Counted from the stretch's first letter, positions 8,362-19,323 are shown. The stretch is 64,000 bases of DNA from Archangium sp. (GCA_022843845.1 JALHMW010000025.1:1-64000); one strand, 5' to 3'. Notes: generated by a model from the letters alone, not told the origin. A program made the numbers and translations.

Positions 8362-9324
8362 ATGCGAATTGGAGTGATCGGCAGCGGCTGGGGCTTGATG
8401 CACGTCGGCGCCTTTCGGGCCGCGGGGGCCCAGGTGGTCGCGCTCGCGGGGCTCGACGAAGAGAAGACCGCTGCCATCGCCGCGCGGGAGCAGATTTCGT
8501 TGTCGACGACCGACCTCGACGCGCTCTTCCGGGCCGTGGACGTGGTGGTCGTGGCCAGCCCCGATCACCTGCACGCCCGCCACGTCCTCGCGGCGCTCGC
8601 GGCCGGCAAACACGTGCTCTGCGAGAAGCCGCTGGCGGGCACGCTCGAGGAGGCCAAGGCGTTGATGCACGCGGCCAACACGTCGGGGGCGCTCAGGACG
8701 GCCATCGGGTTTCCGTACCGGCAGCTGGCCCCGCTCATCGGCCTTCGCGCCTGGCTCTCGTCGCGAGACCCGGTGCGCGAGCTCGAGGTGGTGGTGCGAT
8801 CGTCGTTCATCGATCGGTCGGGCGGCCCGGGCTCGGCAGACTTCGGCGGAGCGTCGCACCCCATCGACGCGGCGCTCTGGCTGACGAGGGCCCAGCCGGT
8901 CTGGGTGCAGGCCGCGCTCGAAGGCCACTCGCTCGCGCTCCAGGTCGGGCTGTCGAGCGGCGCGCGGCTGACGCTGAGTCACCGGCCCACCGTCGAGCCT
9001 GGAATTCACGGCGCGTGGGCGCTCGCGGGCACCTCGTGGGAAGCGGGCTTCTTCGCGGGCTACCAACCTCAGCTCGGCGGGTGGCGGGTGAGCGCGCCGC
9101 GCGCCTTCGTCGGTGAGTGGCACGATCTCGCGCCGGGCGTGGCGCCGCTGAGCGGGGTTCGCGAGCCGTGGGCCCAGGCGCACGTCGAGGCGGCGCGCAT
9201 CTTTCTCGGCGCTCCGGGCGAGCTGGCGAGCTTCACCGACGGCGCGATGGTGCAAAGCGTGCTCGACGCAGCCCAGCGCTCGAGCTCGTCGGGCGCGCGC
9301 GTGAACGTGCTGCCCTGGGTGTGA
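8362..9324 (+). CDS. Gfo/Idh/MocA-family NAD(P)-dependent oxidoreductase
   Basis: A 320-residue protein starting with a Rossmann motif (GVIGSGWG) and carrying the family's EKP signature (HVLCEKPLAG, about residues 88-97). The C-terminal alpha/beta domain includes FGGASHPIDAALWL. Substrates of the family are usually sugars or cyclitols; the specific one cannot be read here. It diverges from the VCBS gene across 66 bp that contain TACCGT/TACGCG -10-like elements about 15-21 nt upstream. The gene is convergent with the small Cys lipoprotein that follows. Confidence 0.85.
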   Translation: MRIGVIGSGWGLMHVGAFRAAGAQVVALAGLDEEKTAAIAAREQISLSTTDLDALFRAVDVVVVASPDHLHARHVLAALAAGKHVLCEKPLAGTLEEAKALMHAANTSGALRTAIGFPYRQLAPLIGLRAWLSSRDPVRELEVVVRSSFIDRSGGPGSADFGGASHPIDAALWLTRAQPVWVQAALEGHSLALQVGLSSGARLTLSHRPTVEPGIHGAWALAGTSWEAGFFAGYQPQLGGWRVSAPRAFVGEWHDLAPGVAPLSGVREPWAQAHVEAARIFLGAPGELASFTDGAMVQSVLDAAQRSSSSGARVNVLPWV

Positions 9325-9335
9325 CGGAGCGCGCC

Positions 9336-9788
9336 TCAGGGCCCGCCGTCACGAGCGCCAGCATCAGCCACGCCCGCCGCGGGAAACACCAGCACGCACC
9401 GGGCAGAGACGCACTCCGCTCTCGGCGTTCGGGTCTCGGTGCAGGGCAGCTTCGGCCGGCACGTCGTCGCCGCGCAGAAGGCCGAGAGCTCGCGCGTCGC
9501 GTCGACCGAGAAGCGCGCCTCGCCCGAGAAGCTCACCGCGACGCCGGGGCAGCGGCCGTCATCGAGGCAATTGGGTGGGAACCGAAACAGCGTGCAGTCA
9601 TCGTTCGAGCGACACGCCGCGGCTGTTGCCTGCAGTCGGTCGACCCGACATCGGGCCCGGGCCGCCGAGGGGCAGACGCCACCGTCGAACTCGCACGCGT
9701 CGACGCCAGCGTCCTCGACCGGCTCCGGCTCCGGTGCGACCGGCGCGCACGCGATCAGCGCACACACCCACCAGGCCGATCGGCTCAC
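9336..9788 (-). CDS. Small Cys-rich lipoprotein, function unknown
   Basis: A 150-residue protein with a lipoprotein signal (ALIAC), a short Pro/Glu linker and ten or more further Cys residues. Spacings such as CRSNDDCTLF and CVSARCVLVF suggest a disulfide-bonded extracytoplasmic domain. I placed the start at GTG 9788 because it overlaps the stop of a small upstream frame (GTGA); a GTG at 9800 is the alternative. I do not recognise the family. It resembles the many lineage-specific lipoproteins of this genome but not the CNGCC-type ones. Confidence 0.65.
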   Translation of the reverse strand: MSRSAWWVCALIACAPVAPEPEPVEDAGVDACEFDGGVCPSAARARCRVDRLQATAAACRSNDDCTLFRFPPNCLDDGRCPGVAVSFSGEARFSVDATRELSAFCAATTCRPKLPCTETRTPRAECVSARCVLVFPAAGVADAGARDGGP

Positions 9789-9925
9789 CTGACGATCCAC
9801 GTCACCCGCACCGGCGCTGTCGTGCTCGGTGAGACCGGTGACGGCTGGGGCACGCTCTTGTTGCTCGAGTGGCTGGCGTCGGGAATGAAGAAGAACGTCG
9901 CGGACTGGGCGGTAGAGGCGAACAT
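9785..9925 (-). CDS. Possible 46-residue small protein upstream of the Cys lipoprotein
   Basis: ATG at 9925 opens a 46-codon frame with strong G/C bias at third positions, ending in a TGA that overlaps the lipoprotein's GTG by 4 bp. The frame stays open about 16 codons further upstream without another ATG/GTG/TTG. The peptide has a hydrophobic patch (ATFFFIP) and a Ser/Pro-rich tail (PQPSPVSPSTTAP). There is no clear ribosome binding site. It may be a real coupled small gene or the 3' remnant of an older one; confidence is low. Confidence 0.35.
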   Translation of the reverse strand: MFASTAQSATFFFIPDASHSSNKSVPQPSPVSPSTTAPVRVTWIVR

Positions 9926-9998
9926 GGCGCGCAGGGTGCCCTCACCTGACGATCGCGCAAGTTTCTGGAATTACTGATCATTCTCCGATCGGGACGTC

Positions 9999-10030
9999 AC
10001 CCAAAACCCTCGATGCGTCAGGGGTTTGGG
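9999..10030 (-). terminator. Imperfect hairpin downstream of the VWA lipoprotein gene
   Basis: cccaaaaccc (about 9999-10009) pairs with ggggtttggg (10021-10030) with one mismatch. It lies about 20 bp past the stop of the minus-strand VWA gene. There is no T-run, so intrinsic termination is uncertain. Confidence 0.35.
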
Positions 10031-10048
10031 CCGCAGTTCTGATCGGAC

Positions 10049-11305
10049 TCAGGTGGCGCACAGCAGCCTGATGCCGATGCCCTGGTCGTCTGCGCGTCGT
10101 TTGCAGTCGCCGCCGAACCGGATTCGGGTCGTGCTGGTGGCTTCGATGGGCGTGACGCTCTGCAGACCGCCGTTGAGCTGGGTGCACTTCACGACGTCGC
10201 CGGCCTTGCGCGTGATGCTCAGCTGGATCATCGCGGGGTCGGGAGCGTTCTTCACCTCGATGGTCTGACTCACCGACGCGAGCTCGGCGATGGTGATCAG
10301 CGTCTCGCGATACGACTCGCGGCAGATCGAGTCGAGGTTCACCAGCGTGGAGTCGAACAGCTCGGCCATCTGCCGGTGCCGGAAGCCACCCTGGTTCGAG
10401 GTCGGGCAGTCGAGGTTTCGCACCTGGCCGTTGTCGACCGTCGCCATCGCCGCCTTGGTGCCGCGGCCCACTGGAGCAATCGCCGTCCAGATGACTTCTT
10501 TGGGCAGGCCGTCCGAGTTCTTCAGCTCCTGGCTGAAGAGCCGGTGGTACTCGTTCACCGGCGTGAGGCTGTTCGCCTGATCGGTGCAGTCCGCGACGGC
10601 CGGGTTGTCTGACACCTTGACGCGTGAGGGGCGGTTGATCTCACTGCAGTCATCTTCGTCGGTGATCACCACCACCAGCAGGCGCGCGCCGTCTCGGAGG
10701 AACCCGGCGTTGCCGCCGTCGCTCTGGGGCCTGGAGGTCAGCTCCGTCATCAGCGCCAGGCGCACCGCCTCGAACGGCGTCTCCTGACCCGAGCCTGCGA
10801 CGCCCTGCTGCACGAGGCGGGCGAACTTGTCGACGAGCTGGGGATCTTCCCCGGTGAGGACCCGCTCGACGCCCGTGCCGAGGAGCACGCCGCCGTCGGG
10901 GCCTGGATCGGGCACGGGCTGAAGGCGGCCGGACTGCGTCGGGTACTCGCGGAGGAAGACGACGCCGTTCTGGCTGGAGTGTTGGTAGACCGCCGTGGTG
11001 ATCACGCCGACGTTGAAGTCCTGACGCACACCGCCGGCCTGCTTGATCTCGTCGACGAAGGCAGTGAGCTCGCGGGCGACGGCCTCCTGCTCCTCACGCA
11101 TCGAGTTCGAGTTGTCGATGACGAAGAGAATGTCGAGCTTCTGCGGCTCGATGAGCGGCGCCTCGGCCTTGCAGCTGCGTGGAATCGTCGAGTTGCTGGC
11201 GTCCAGCGGCGAGGTCTTGCACCCGAAACAGCCCTCGCAGCTGGCCAGGAAGGCGATGATCACCGCCCAGACGTGTCGACGGGTACGAGGTGTCAGGTGG
11301 TTCAT
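10049..11305 (-). CDS. VWA-domain lipoprotein
   Basis: A 418-residue protein with a lipoprotein signal ending FLASC (Cys23) and a Cys-rich stretch (CEGCFGC). A von Willebrand A domain begins near residue 55: LDILFVIDNSNSM supplies the DxSxS metal-site motif, and VVVITDEDDCSE lies near the later metal-coordinating loop. Several further Cys residues are spread over the C-terminal half. Extracytoplasmic VWA lipoproteins usually mediate protein-protein interaction; the partner is unknown. It is transcribed away from lon with a 213-bp gap between the two starts. Confidence 0.8.
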   Translation of the reverse strand: MNHLTPRTRRHVWAVIIAFLASCEGCFGCKTSPLDASNSTIPRSCKAEAPLIEPQKLDILFVIDNSNSMREEQEAVARELTAFVDEIKQAGGVRQDFNVGVITTAVYQHSSQNGVVFLREYPTQSGRLQPVPDPGPDGGVLLGTGVERVLTGEDPQLVDKFARLVQQGVAGSGQETPFEAVRLALMTELTSRPQSDGGNAGFLRDGARLLVVVITDEDDCSEINRPSRVKVSDNPAVADCTDQANSLTPVNEYHRLFSQELKNSDGLPKEVIWTAIAPVGRGTKAAMATVDNGQVRNLDCPTSNQGGFRHRQMAELFDSTLVNLDSICRESYRETLITIAELASVSQTIEVKNAPDPAMIQLSITRKAGDVVKCTQLNGGLQSVTPIEATSTTRIRFGGDCKRRADDQGIGIRLLCAT

Positions 11306-11417
11306 GGCGGCAGGTGATTGTGCCTCTCCAGAGGCCCCAGGTCGAATTCGGGGCCTTCAAGGGGTACATCCCCACCGTCCGAATGGCTCCAATCGGTCCT
11401 TTTTTCGCTCGTTGCCA

Positions 11418-11445
11418 TTGCCGCAGCGAAAACGATTGCTACCCT
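11418..11445 (+). promoter_or_regulatory. Candidate promoter of lon
   Basis: TTGCCG (11418-11423) and TACCCT (11440-11445) are separated by 16 bp, with a TGC just before the -10 (extended -10). This would give a leader of about 65 nt before the Lon ATG. No CIRCE element or clear heat-shock promoter is visible in the 213-bp gap. Confidence 0.45.
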
Positions 11446-11518
11446 CATCTCAACCCGCTGACGTCCTCGCACAGGAAGCCAGCGCCCCCCGGCCGAACTA
11501 CTCCCGAAAGAAGCAATA

Positions 11519-13969
11519 ATGTCCGACGACAAGAAAAAGGCAGCCGGTGCCCAGACGATGCCGGCCGCGATGCAGCCTCCGGGCACCATCAACAAAGACG
11601 ACATTCCAGCGGTGCTGCCGATTCTGCCGCTGCGAAACTCTGTCTTCTTTCCGGGCGGGGTTCTTCCGCTCGCGGTCGGCCGTCAGAAGACCATCGCCCT
11701 GATCAAAGACGCGGTTCGCGACGATCAGGTGATCGGCGTCGTCACCCAGCGCAAGGCAGAGGAGGAAGACCCGGGCGCGTCCGATCTCTACAACATGGGC
11801 ACGGTCGCGCGGATCGTGAAGCTGCTGAAGATGGGCGAGGACAACTACTCGCTGGTCGTTCAGGGCCTCGCGCGGTTCCGCGTGCTCGAGCTGGTGCAGG
11901 AGTCGCCGTACCTCAAGGCGCGCATCGAGGCCGTCGAAGACAAGACGCCGTCGGACAACGTCGAGATCGAGGCGCTGACGATCAACCTGAAGAAGCTCGC
12001 GCGTGAAGTCATCGAGATGATGCCCGAGCTGCCTGCGGCGGCGACCGAGCTCGTCGAGTCGATCACCCACCCGGGTCACCTGGCCGATCTCATCGCGGCC
12101 AACGTCGACGTGCCCATCGAAGAGAAGCAGGCGGTGCTCGAGACGGTCGATCTCAAGGCCCGCATGAAGCTGGTGCTCGAGCTGCTCAACCGCAAGCGCG
12201 AGATCCTCAAGCTCTCGAACAAGATCGACAGCGCCGTGAAGGGCGAGATGTCGAAGACCCAGCGCGAGTACTACCTGCGCCAGCAGCTCAAGGCGATCAA
12301 GGAAGAGCTCGGCGAGATGGGTGAAGACGAGGAGGAGCTCGACGAGCTCGCCACGCGCATCAAGAACGCGCAGCTGCCGCCCGACGTCGAGAAGGTCGCC
12401 AACAAGGAGCTCAACCGGCTCAAGACGATTCCCGCCGCGTCGAGCGAGTACACGGTGGCCCGCACCTACCTCGACTGGATCGCCGATCTGCCGTGGAACA
12501 AGATGACCGAGGACAACCTCGACATCGAGAACGCGCGCAAGCAGCTCGAGTTCGATCACTACGGCATCGACCGGGTGAAGAAGCGCATCCTCGAGTACCT
12601 GGCCGTTCGCAAGCTGAAGAACGACATGAAGGGCCCCATCCTCTGTCTGGTGGGCCCGCCGGGCGTCGGCAAGACGTCGCTCGGTCAGTCGATCGCCAAG
12701 TCCGTGGGCCGCAAGTTCGTTCGCCTCGCCCTCGGTGGCGTGCGCGACGAGGCCGAGGTTCGAGGTCACCGCCGCACCTACGTGGGCGCCCTGCCCGGCC
12801 GGTTCATTCAGCAGATGAAGAAGGCCGGAACACGCAACCCGCTCATGCTGCTCGACGAGATCGACAAGCTCGGCGCCGACTTCCGGGGCGACCCGTCGGC
12901 GGCGTTGCTCGAGGTGCTCGACCCGGAACAGAACCACACGTTCTCGGATCACTACCTCGACGTGCCGTTCGATCTCTCGAAGGTGATGTTCATCGCGACC
13001 GCCAACCGGCTCGACACGATCCCCGCGCCGCTCCGCGACCGCATGGAGATCATCGAGATGAGCTCGTACACGTTCATCGAGAAGGAGCACATCGCCCGCA
13101 ATCACCTGATCCCCAAGCAGGTGAAGGATCACGGCATCACGGCCGAGCAGTTCGAGCTCACCAAGGACGGCCTCGACAAGGTGATCACGAGCTACGCGAT
13201 CGAGCCGGGCGTTCGAAACCTCGAGCGTCGCATCGCCGAGCTCGCGCGCGCCGTCGCGGTCGACGTGGCGTCGGGCAAGATGGAGAAGCAGATCATCGAC
13301 GCCGCGCGCACCGAGACGATCCTCGGGCCCAAGCGCCATGAGCTGAACGTGGCGGAGCGCGTCTCGCAGCAGGGCGTCTCGGTCGGGCTCTATTACACGC
13401 CGCTGGGCTTCGGAGACATCCTCTTCATCGAGGCGACGAAGATGCCAGGCAAGGGCTCCATCACGCTCACCGGTCAGCTCGGTGACGTCATGAAGGAGTC
13501 GGCGACCACGGCGTTCTCGTGGCTGCGCGCGAACGCAGAGCGCATGGGCCTGAACGCGGCGACGTTCGAGAAGGTCGACATGCACCTGCACTTCCCCGAT
13601 GGCGCGACCCCGAAGGACGGCCCGTCGGCCGGCATCGCGATCATCTCGGCCATGACGTCGCTCTACACCGGCATTCCGGTGCGCGCGGACACGGCGATGA
13701 CCGGTGAGATCACCCTTCGCGGCATCGTCGGCCCTGTCGGCGGCATTCGCGAGAAGGTGCTCGGCGCTCACCGCGCGGGCATCAAGCGCGTCGTGATGTG
13801 CGACAAGAACCAGAAGGACCTCATCGAAGTGCCTGAGGTCGTCCGCAAGGAGCTCGAGTTCTTCTTCGTCTCGCGCATCGACGAGGTGCTGAACACGGTG
13901 CTCGAGAAGTCGCCCTTCACCGCTGCTCCGGCGCCGACCGAGCCGGCGAACCCCGAAGTTCGCGCGTAA
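11519..13969 (+). CDS. lon: ATP-dependent protease Lon (La)
   Basis: An 816-residue LonA protease of full length. It has the N-terminal LON substrate-binding domain (LPLRNSVFFPGGVLPL, from about residue 36), a coiled-coil region, and an AAA+ module with Walker A GPPGVGKTS (379-387) and Walker B LMLLDEIDK. The C-terminal protease domain carries catalytic Ser703 in GPSAG and Lys746 in REKVLGAHR. It degrades misfolded and regulatory proteins in the cytoplasm. Myxobacteria often have two lon genes; which one this is cannot be decided without comparison. It stands alone, with a promoter and terminator of its own. Confidence 0.97.
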   Translation: MSDDKKKAAGAQTMPAAMQPPGTINKDDIPAVLPILPLRNSVFFPGGVLPLAVGRQKTIALIKDAVRDDQVIGVVTQRKAEEEDPGASDLYNMGTVARIVKLLKMGEDNYSLVVQGLARFRVLELVQESPYLKARIEAVEDKTPSDNVEIEALTINLKKLAREVIEMMPELPAAATELVESITHPGHLADLIAANVDVPIEEKQAVLETVDLKARMKLVLELLNRKREILKLSNKIDSAVKGEMSKTQREYYLRQQLKAIKEELGEMGEDEEELDELATRIKNAQLPPDVEKVANKELNRLKTIPAASSEYTVARTYLDWIADLPWNKMTEDNLDIENARKQLEFDHYGIDRVKKRILEYLAVRKLKNDMKGPILCLVGPPGVGKTSLGQSIAKSVGRKFVRLALGGVRDEAEVRGHRRTYVGALPGRFIQQMKKAGTRNPLMLLDEIDKLGADFRGDPSAALLEVLDPEQNHTFSDHYLDVPFDLSKVMFIATANRLDTIPAPLRDRMEIIEMSSYTFIEKEHIARNHLIPKQVKDHGITAEQFELTKDGLDKVITSYAIEPGVRNLERRIAELARAVAVDVASGKMEKQIIDAARTETILGPKRHELNVAERVSQQGVSVGLYYTPLGFGDILFIEATKMPGKGSITLTGQLGDVMKESATTAFSWLRANAERMGLNAATFEKVDMHLHFPDGATPKDGPSAGIAIISAMTSLYTGIPVRADTAMTGEITLRGIVGPVGGIREKVLGAHRAGIKRVVMCDKNQKDLIEVPEVVRKELEFFFVSRIDEVLNTVLEKSPFTAAPAPTEPANPEVRA

Positions 13970-13994
13970 CGGTCTTCAGCCGTCGTGGTGCACG

Positions 13995-14025
13995 AGGCCG
14001 GTCCTTCCACCTGGAGGGCCGGCCT
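13995..14025 (+). terminator. Strong hairpin after lon
   Basis: AGGCCGG-t-CC-t-TCCA pairs with TGGAGGGCCGGCCT around a two-base loop, about 25 bp past the lon stop. It is followed by tcgtcgttg rather than a pure T-run. Confidence 0.6.
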
Positions 14026-14067
14026 TCGTCGTTGCGTGAGCCGAGGCGCTGATTTGAGGTGCGGCGC

Positions 14068-15663
14068 ATGACGGTGGCGCATCGGTTCGACGTGGTGGTG
14101 ATCGGCGGCGGGCACAACGGGCTGGTGACGGCCGGGCTGCTGGCGAAGCGCGGCTTCAAGGTCTGCGTGCTCGAGAAGCGCGACGTGGTGGGCGGCGCGG
14201 CGATCACCGAGACGCCGTTCGGCCCCGACTTCAAGGTGACGGCGCTCTCGTACGTGGTGAGCCTGCTGCCTCCCACCATCGTGAAGGAACTCGAGCTCGA
14301 GCGGCACGGGTACAGAGTCTTCCCGCAGCACGGGTACTTCGCGCCGGCGGCCGATGGCTCGTCGTTGCAGCTGCACGCCGAGGCGAAGCGACGCCACACC
14401 GAGGTCTCGAGGTTCTCGAAGGCCGACGCCGACGCGCTCGAGTCGTGGGATGCGTGGCTGGGCTCACTCGCTGGCGTGCTGGGGCCGCTGCTGACGACGG
14501 TGCCGCCGAAGCTGGGCTCGAAGGCGCCGGGCGATCTGATGGAGGCGGCGTCACTCGCCTGGCGACTGCGCGGGCTCTCGGTGCAGCAGGTCGGTGACGT
14601 GACGAGGCTGATGACGTCGTCGGTCGCCGACGTGCTGGAAGACTGGTTCGAACACCCCCGCGTGCGCGGCGTGATGGCGGTGTCGGGCGTCATCGGCACC
14701 TGGGCGGGCCCGCGCAGCCCGGGCACGGCGTACGTGATGGCGCACCACAAGCTCGGGGACATCGGGCAGGGCGCTCCAGCGGGGGCGTGGGGCTTTCCCG
14801 AGGGCGGCATGGGCGCGGTGACGCAGGCGATGCGAAAGGCGTGTGAGGCGCTCGGCGTGGTGGTGAAGACGAACGCGCCAGTGAATCGCGTGATCGTGAG
14901 AGACGGCCGCGCCGTCGGCGTCGCGCTCGAGAATGGAGACGAGTTCGACGGGGACACGGTGGTGGTGACGACGCACCCGCAGCTCGCGTTCCTCTCGCTC
15001 GTCGAGCGCAAGGAGCTGCCCGGGGACTTCGTGCAGAGCCTCGAGCGATGGAAGTCGCGCTCCGGCACGGTGAAGGTGAACGTCGCGGTCGATCGCCTGC
15101 CTGAGTTCACCGCGAAGAAGGGGTTCGACCCCGAGGTGCACGGCGGCACGATCGTGCTCGCCGAGTCGCTCGACCACCTCGAGGGCGCGTTTCAAGACGC
15201 GGTGGCCGGGCGCGCGGCGCAGACGCCGATGGCCGACATCTGCATTCCGTCGGTGTTCGACACGACGCTGGCGCCAGAGGGCAAACACGTCATCTCGATG
15301 TTCACGCAGTGGGTGCCGAGCACGTGGGCGAAGGCGCCAGATCGTGCGCAGCTCGACGCGTACGCCGATCGGGTCATCGCCCGCGTCGACGCCGTCGCGC
15401 CTGGCTTCACCTCGTCGATCCTGCACCGCCAGGTGCTCGGCCCTCACGAGATGGAGCGCGACTACGGCCTGATCGGCGGCAACATCTTTCACGGAGAGCT
15501 GTCGGTCGCGCAGCTGTTCCACATGCGCCCCGCTCCGGGCTTTGCGGACTTCAGGACGCCGGTGCGTGGGCTGTATCAGGCGTCGTCGGCGACGCATGGC
15601 GGCGGCGGCGTGACGGGAATTCCCGCGCTGCAGGTGGTGAAGGCCATCGTCGACGATCGGTGA
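14068..15663 (+). CDS. FAD-dependent oxidoreductase of the CrtI/PYROXD2-like family
   Basis: A 531-residue protein starting with an ADP-binding Rossmann motif (VVVIGGGHNGLVTAGLL, residues 8-24, then LEKRDVVGGAA). Its layout is that of phytoene-desaturase-like/PYROXD2 amine-oxidase superfamily proteins, with a conserved C-terminal GLYQASSATHGGGGVTGIPA flavin motif. No carotenoid genes are adjacent, so carotenoid substrates should not be assumed. I used the ATG at 14068; a GTG three codons upstream is also in frame. It lies downstream of the lon terminator and 48 bp before the toxin-antitoxin pair. Confidence 0.82.
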   Translation: MTVAHRFDVVVIGGGHNGLVTAGLLAKRGFKVCVLEKRDVVGGAAITETPFGPDFKVTALSYVVSLLPPTIVKELELERHGYRVFPQHGYFAPAADGSSLQLHAEAKRRHTEVSRFSKADADALESWDAWLGSLAGVLGPLLTTVPPKLGSKAPGDLMEAASLAWRLRGLSVQQVGDVTRLMTSSVADVLEDWFEHPRVRGVMAVSGVIGTWAGPRSPGTAYVMAHHKLGDIGQGAPAGAWGFPEGGMGAVTQAMRKACEALGVVVKTNAPVNRVIVRDGRAVGVALENGDEFDGDTVVVTTHPQLAFLSLVERKELPGDFVQSLERWKSRSGTVKVNVAVDRLPEFTAKKGFDPEVHGGTIVLAESLDHLEGAFQDAVAGRAAQTPMADICIPSVFDTTLAPEGKHVISMFTQWVPSTWAKAPDRAQLDAYADRVIARVDAVAPGFTSSILHRQVLGPHEMERDYGLIGGNIFHGELSVAQLFHMRPAPGFADFRTPVRGLYQASSATHGGGGVTGIPALQVVKAIVDDR

Positions 15664-15699
15664 CGGGCTGGGCGTTCTCGAGGCGTGTCACATCTGTGC

Positions 15700-15705
15700 T
15701 ACACA
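15700..15705 (+). promoter_or_regulatory. -10-like hexamer TACACA of the toxin-antitoxin pair
   Basis: gcTACACAt ends 6 nt before the antitoxin ATG, with no ribosome binding site between. It sits in an imperfect inverted element (GTGT, 12 nt, ACAC at 15684-15703) that could be the autoregulatory operator. This suggests a leaderless transcript. Confidence 0.4.
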
Positions 15706-15711
15706 TCGGGC

Positions 15712-15993
15712 ATGACCACGACGATCCGCATCGACAAGGAATTGAGAGACCGGGTCGCGGCCGCGGCCGAGCGTGCAGGGAAGTCGGCCCACGCGTTCAT
15801 GCTGGAAGCGATCGCGACGACGGTTGCACACGCCGAAGCGCAGGCTGACTTCCACCGCGTCGCCGACGCGCGACTCGCCGAGTACGAAAAGACGGGGCGG
15901 GCGATTCCGGCGGACGAAGTCAATCGCTGGGCCCTCGCTCGGGCTCGTGGAAAAGCTGCTCCGAAACCCCTCGCGCGCAAGCTCCGTCGCTGA
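15712..15993 (+). CDS. Ribbon-helix-helix antitoxin
   Basis: A 93-residue protein. Residues 1-45 form a ribbon-helix-helix DNA-binding fold (MTTTIRIDKELRDRVAAAAE, then KSAHAFMLEAI). The basic C-terminal tail would wrap the toxin. It is followed 3 bp later by a RelE/ParE-type toxin, the standard antitoxin-first order. I preferred the ATG at 15712 over an in-frame start at 15685 because it begins exactly at the RHH strand and lies just after a -10-like TACACA. Confidence 0.78.
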   Translation: MTTTIRIDKELRDRVAAAAERAGKSAHAFMLEAIATTVAHAEAQADFHRVADARLAEYEKTGRAIPADEVNRWALARARGKAAPKPLARKLRR

Positions 15994-15996
15994 GCC

Positions 15997-16296
15997 GTGT
16001 CAGAGCTCGTCTACCTCGGAGGCGTGTCGGACGATCTCGATCGCATCGCGACCCATCTCGTGGCGTTCGACGCTGCAGAGCGGGAGGAGCGGATCGCCGA
16101 GATCCTCTCGGCGATGTCGATTCTCAGGAAGCACCCGCTCATCGGTCGGCCTGTCTCCGGAAACAAACGTGAGCTCGTCATCGGTCGCGGCAGCCGGGGC
16201 TACATCGCGCTGTATCGCTTCGACCCTCACCTCGACGTCGTGATCGTCACTGCGATTCGGAGTCAGCGAGAGTCGGGCTTCTCACAGGAGCCGTGA
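15997..16296 (+). CDS. RelE/ParE-family toxin
   Basis: A 99-residue protein with GTG start, 3 bp after the antitoxin stop. The ParE/RelE fold is shown by an N-terminal helical pair (VSDDLDRIATHLV), the loop ILRKHPLIGRPV and the C-terminal strand signature GYIALYRFDPHLDVVIVTAI followed by RSQRESGF. Whether it inhibits gyrase (ParE) or cleaves mRNA (RelE) cannot be told from sequence. Its stop is 1 bp from the end of a convergent lipoprotein gene. Confidence 0.78.
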   Translation: MSELVYLGGVSDDLDRIATHLVAFDAAEREERIAEILSAMSILRKHPLIGRPVSGNKRELVIGRGSRGYIALYRFDPHLDVVIVTAIRSQRESGFSQEP

Positions 16297-16297
16297 G

Positions 16298-17358
16298 CTA
16301 GGGCCCCGCGTCGGCTCTCGTGCCTGCGCCTGGCCGCGCCGCTGCGCCCCAGAACGTCCGCATGCCCGCGCCGAGACTCAACAGCGCCGGCTGCACGCCA
16401 CCGTCGACGAAGCTGAGCCGGACGCCCTGCCCGCCGGACGTGAAGGCGAACAGCGTGCCGTTCCACGTCGCGAGCCCCCAGGCGCCCGAGACGCCCATCG
16501 GCCCGAAGTTCTGGAGCACCGCTCCCGTCTCTGGGTTGATTCGAACGAGCTGATCGAGCGCGTTGGGCAACGAGGGACTCCTCACGGTCAACCACGTGCC
16601 TCCGTCGTCGAACGGCGAGAGGTCGCCGCTGGGAACCAGGCCGCCGAACAAGCCACTCGAGCCGAGCATCACGGCCGAGCCGTCGAAGGGGTCGAACTCC
16701 CAGTACGCCATCTGCCCGTAGCCCACGAGCGACTCCTCGGTGCCGAGCAGCCCTGCGGGCAGGAACGACAACGCCACCAGCGGCTCGGGGAGCGTCGCGA
16801 CACGCGAGCACGCTCCAGTCTGCAGGTTGACGCGAAAGAGATCGGAGCCCGCGACGATGTAGCCACGGCCTTGCCGATCGATCGCGAGGTCGAGCGCCCC
16901 ACCGCACGAGAGCGTCGCGATGCGCGCCAGGGTGTTCGTCGACGGCGCGTACGAGAACAACGTGTTGCCGGAGTGCAGGTAGATCAGATCTTGCGCGAGC
17001 CCGACCTCTGGGGGACCGGCGTCCTGAACACCTGCGTCACGGACTCCGGCGTCGAGCCGTCCGGCGTCGGCCGGCCCCGCATCACGAAGCCCCGCGTCGC
17101 GACCGCCATCGAACCCGGCGTCGAAACCTGCGTCCTGGCCCGCGTCAAAACCTGCGTCCCCGCCCGCGTCGACGCCAGCATCGCGGCCCGCATCACGCGC
17201 ACCCGCATCACGCGCACCCGCGTCGCGCCCCGCGTCGAGCACGACACCGGAGTCGCTGGGTGGAATCGGAGTCAGCTCGTCGAAGTCGACGAGATCGGTG
17301 CGCCCGCAGCCGACGACGGCCACGGTCAAGACGAGCGCCGCCGAGCGTTGCAGTCCAC

Positions 17359-17362
<4 letters not shown>
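16298..17362 (-). CDS. Lipoprotein with DAG-repeat linker and beta-propeller-like domain
   Basis: A 354-residue protein. The start at 17362 overlaps the stop of the upstream ABC-F gene (ATGA), indicating translational coupling. The signal ends VVGC. Residues about 38-110 form a low-complexity linker of Asp-Ala-Gly repeats (RDAG, FDAG, ADAG). The rest has repeats of the LYLHSGNTLFSY and GRGYIVAGSDLFRVN type, suggesting a six- or seven-bladed propeller on the outer face of a membrane. The function is unknown; coupling to a ribosome-associated ATPase is odd and may only be positional. Confidence 0.72.
17015..17250 (-). repeat. DAG-coding low-complexity linker
   Basis: Degenerate 9-12-bp repeats encode Asp-Ala-Gly triplets separated by one or two residues. 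The same kind of linker recurs in the lipoprotein at 39400-40185 and, in shorter form, in the VCBS protein, pointing to a recurrent cell-surface spacer. Confidence 0.8.
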
Positions 17363-19314
<1,952 letters not shown>

Positions 19315-19323
19315 GGCGCGAGC

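Noticed and set aside
11395..11406. T-run (tttttt) upstream of lon as an intrinsic terminator
   Set aside because: No stable stem precedes it; only a 4-bp ACCG/CGGT pairing with a long loop.
11498..13771. 757-codon open frame antisense to lon
   Set aside because: Antisense shadow of an unambiguous, full-length Lon.
14068..15663. Carotenoid (phytoene) desaturase
   Set aside because: The FAD motifs fit the wider CrtI/PYROXD2 group, but no carotenoid genes are adjacent and the protein cannot be assigned that substrate.
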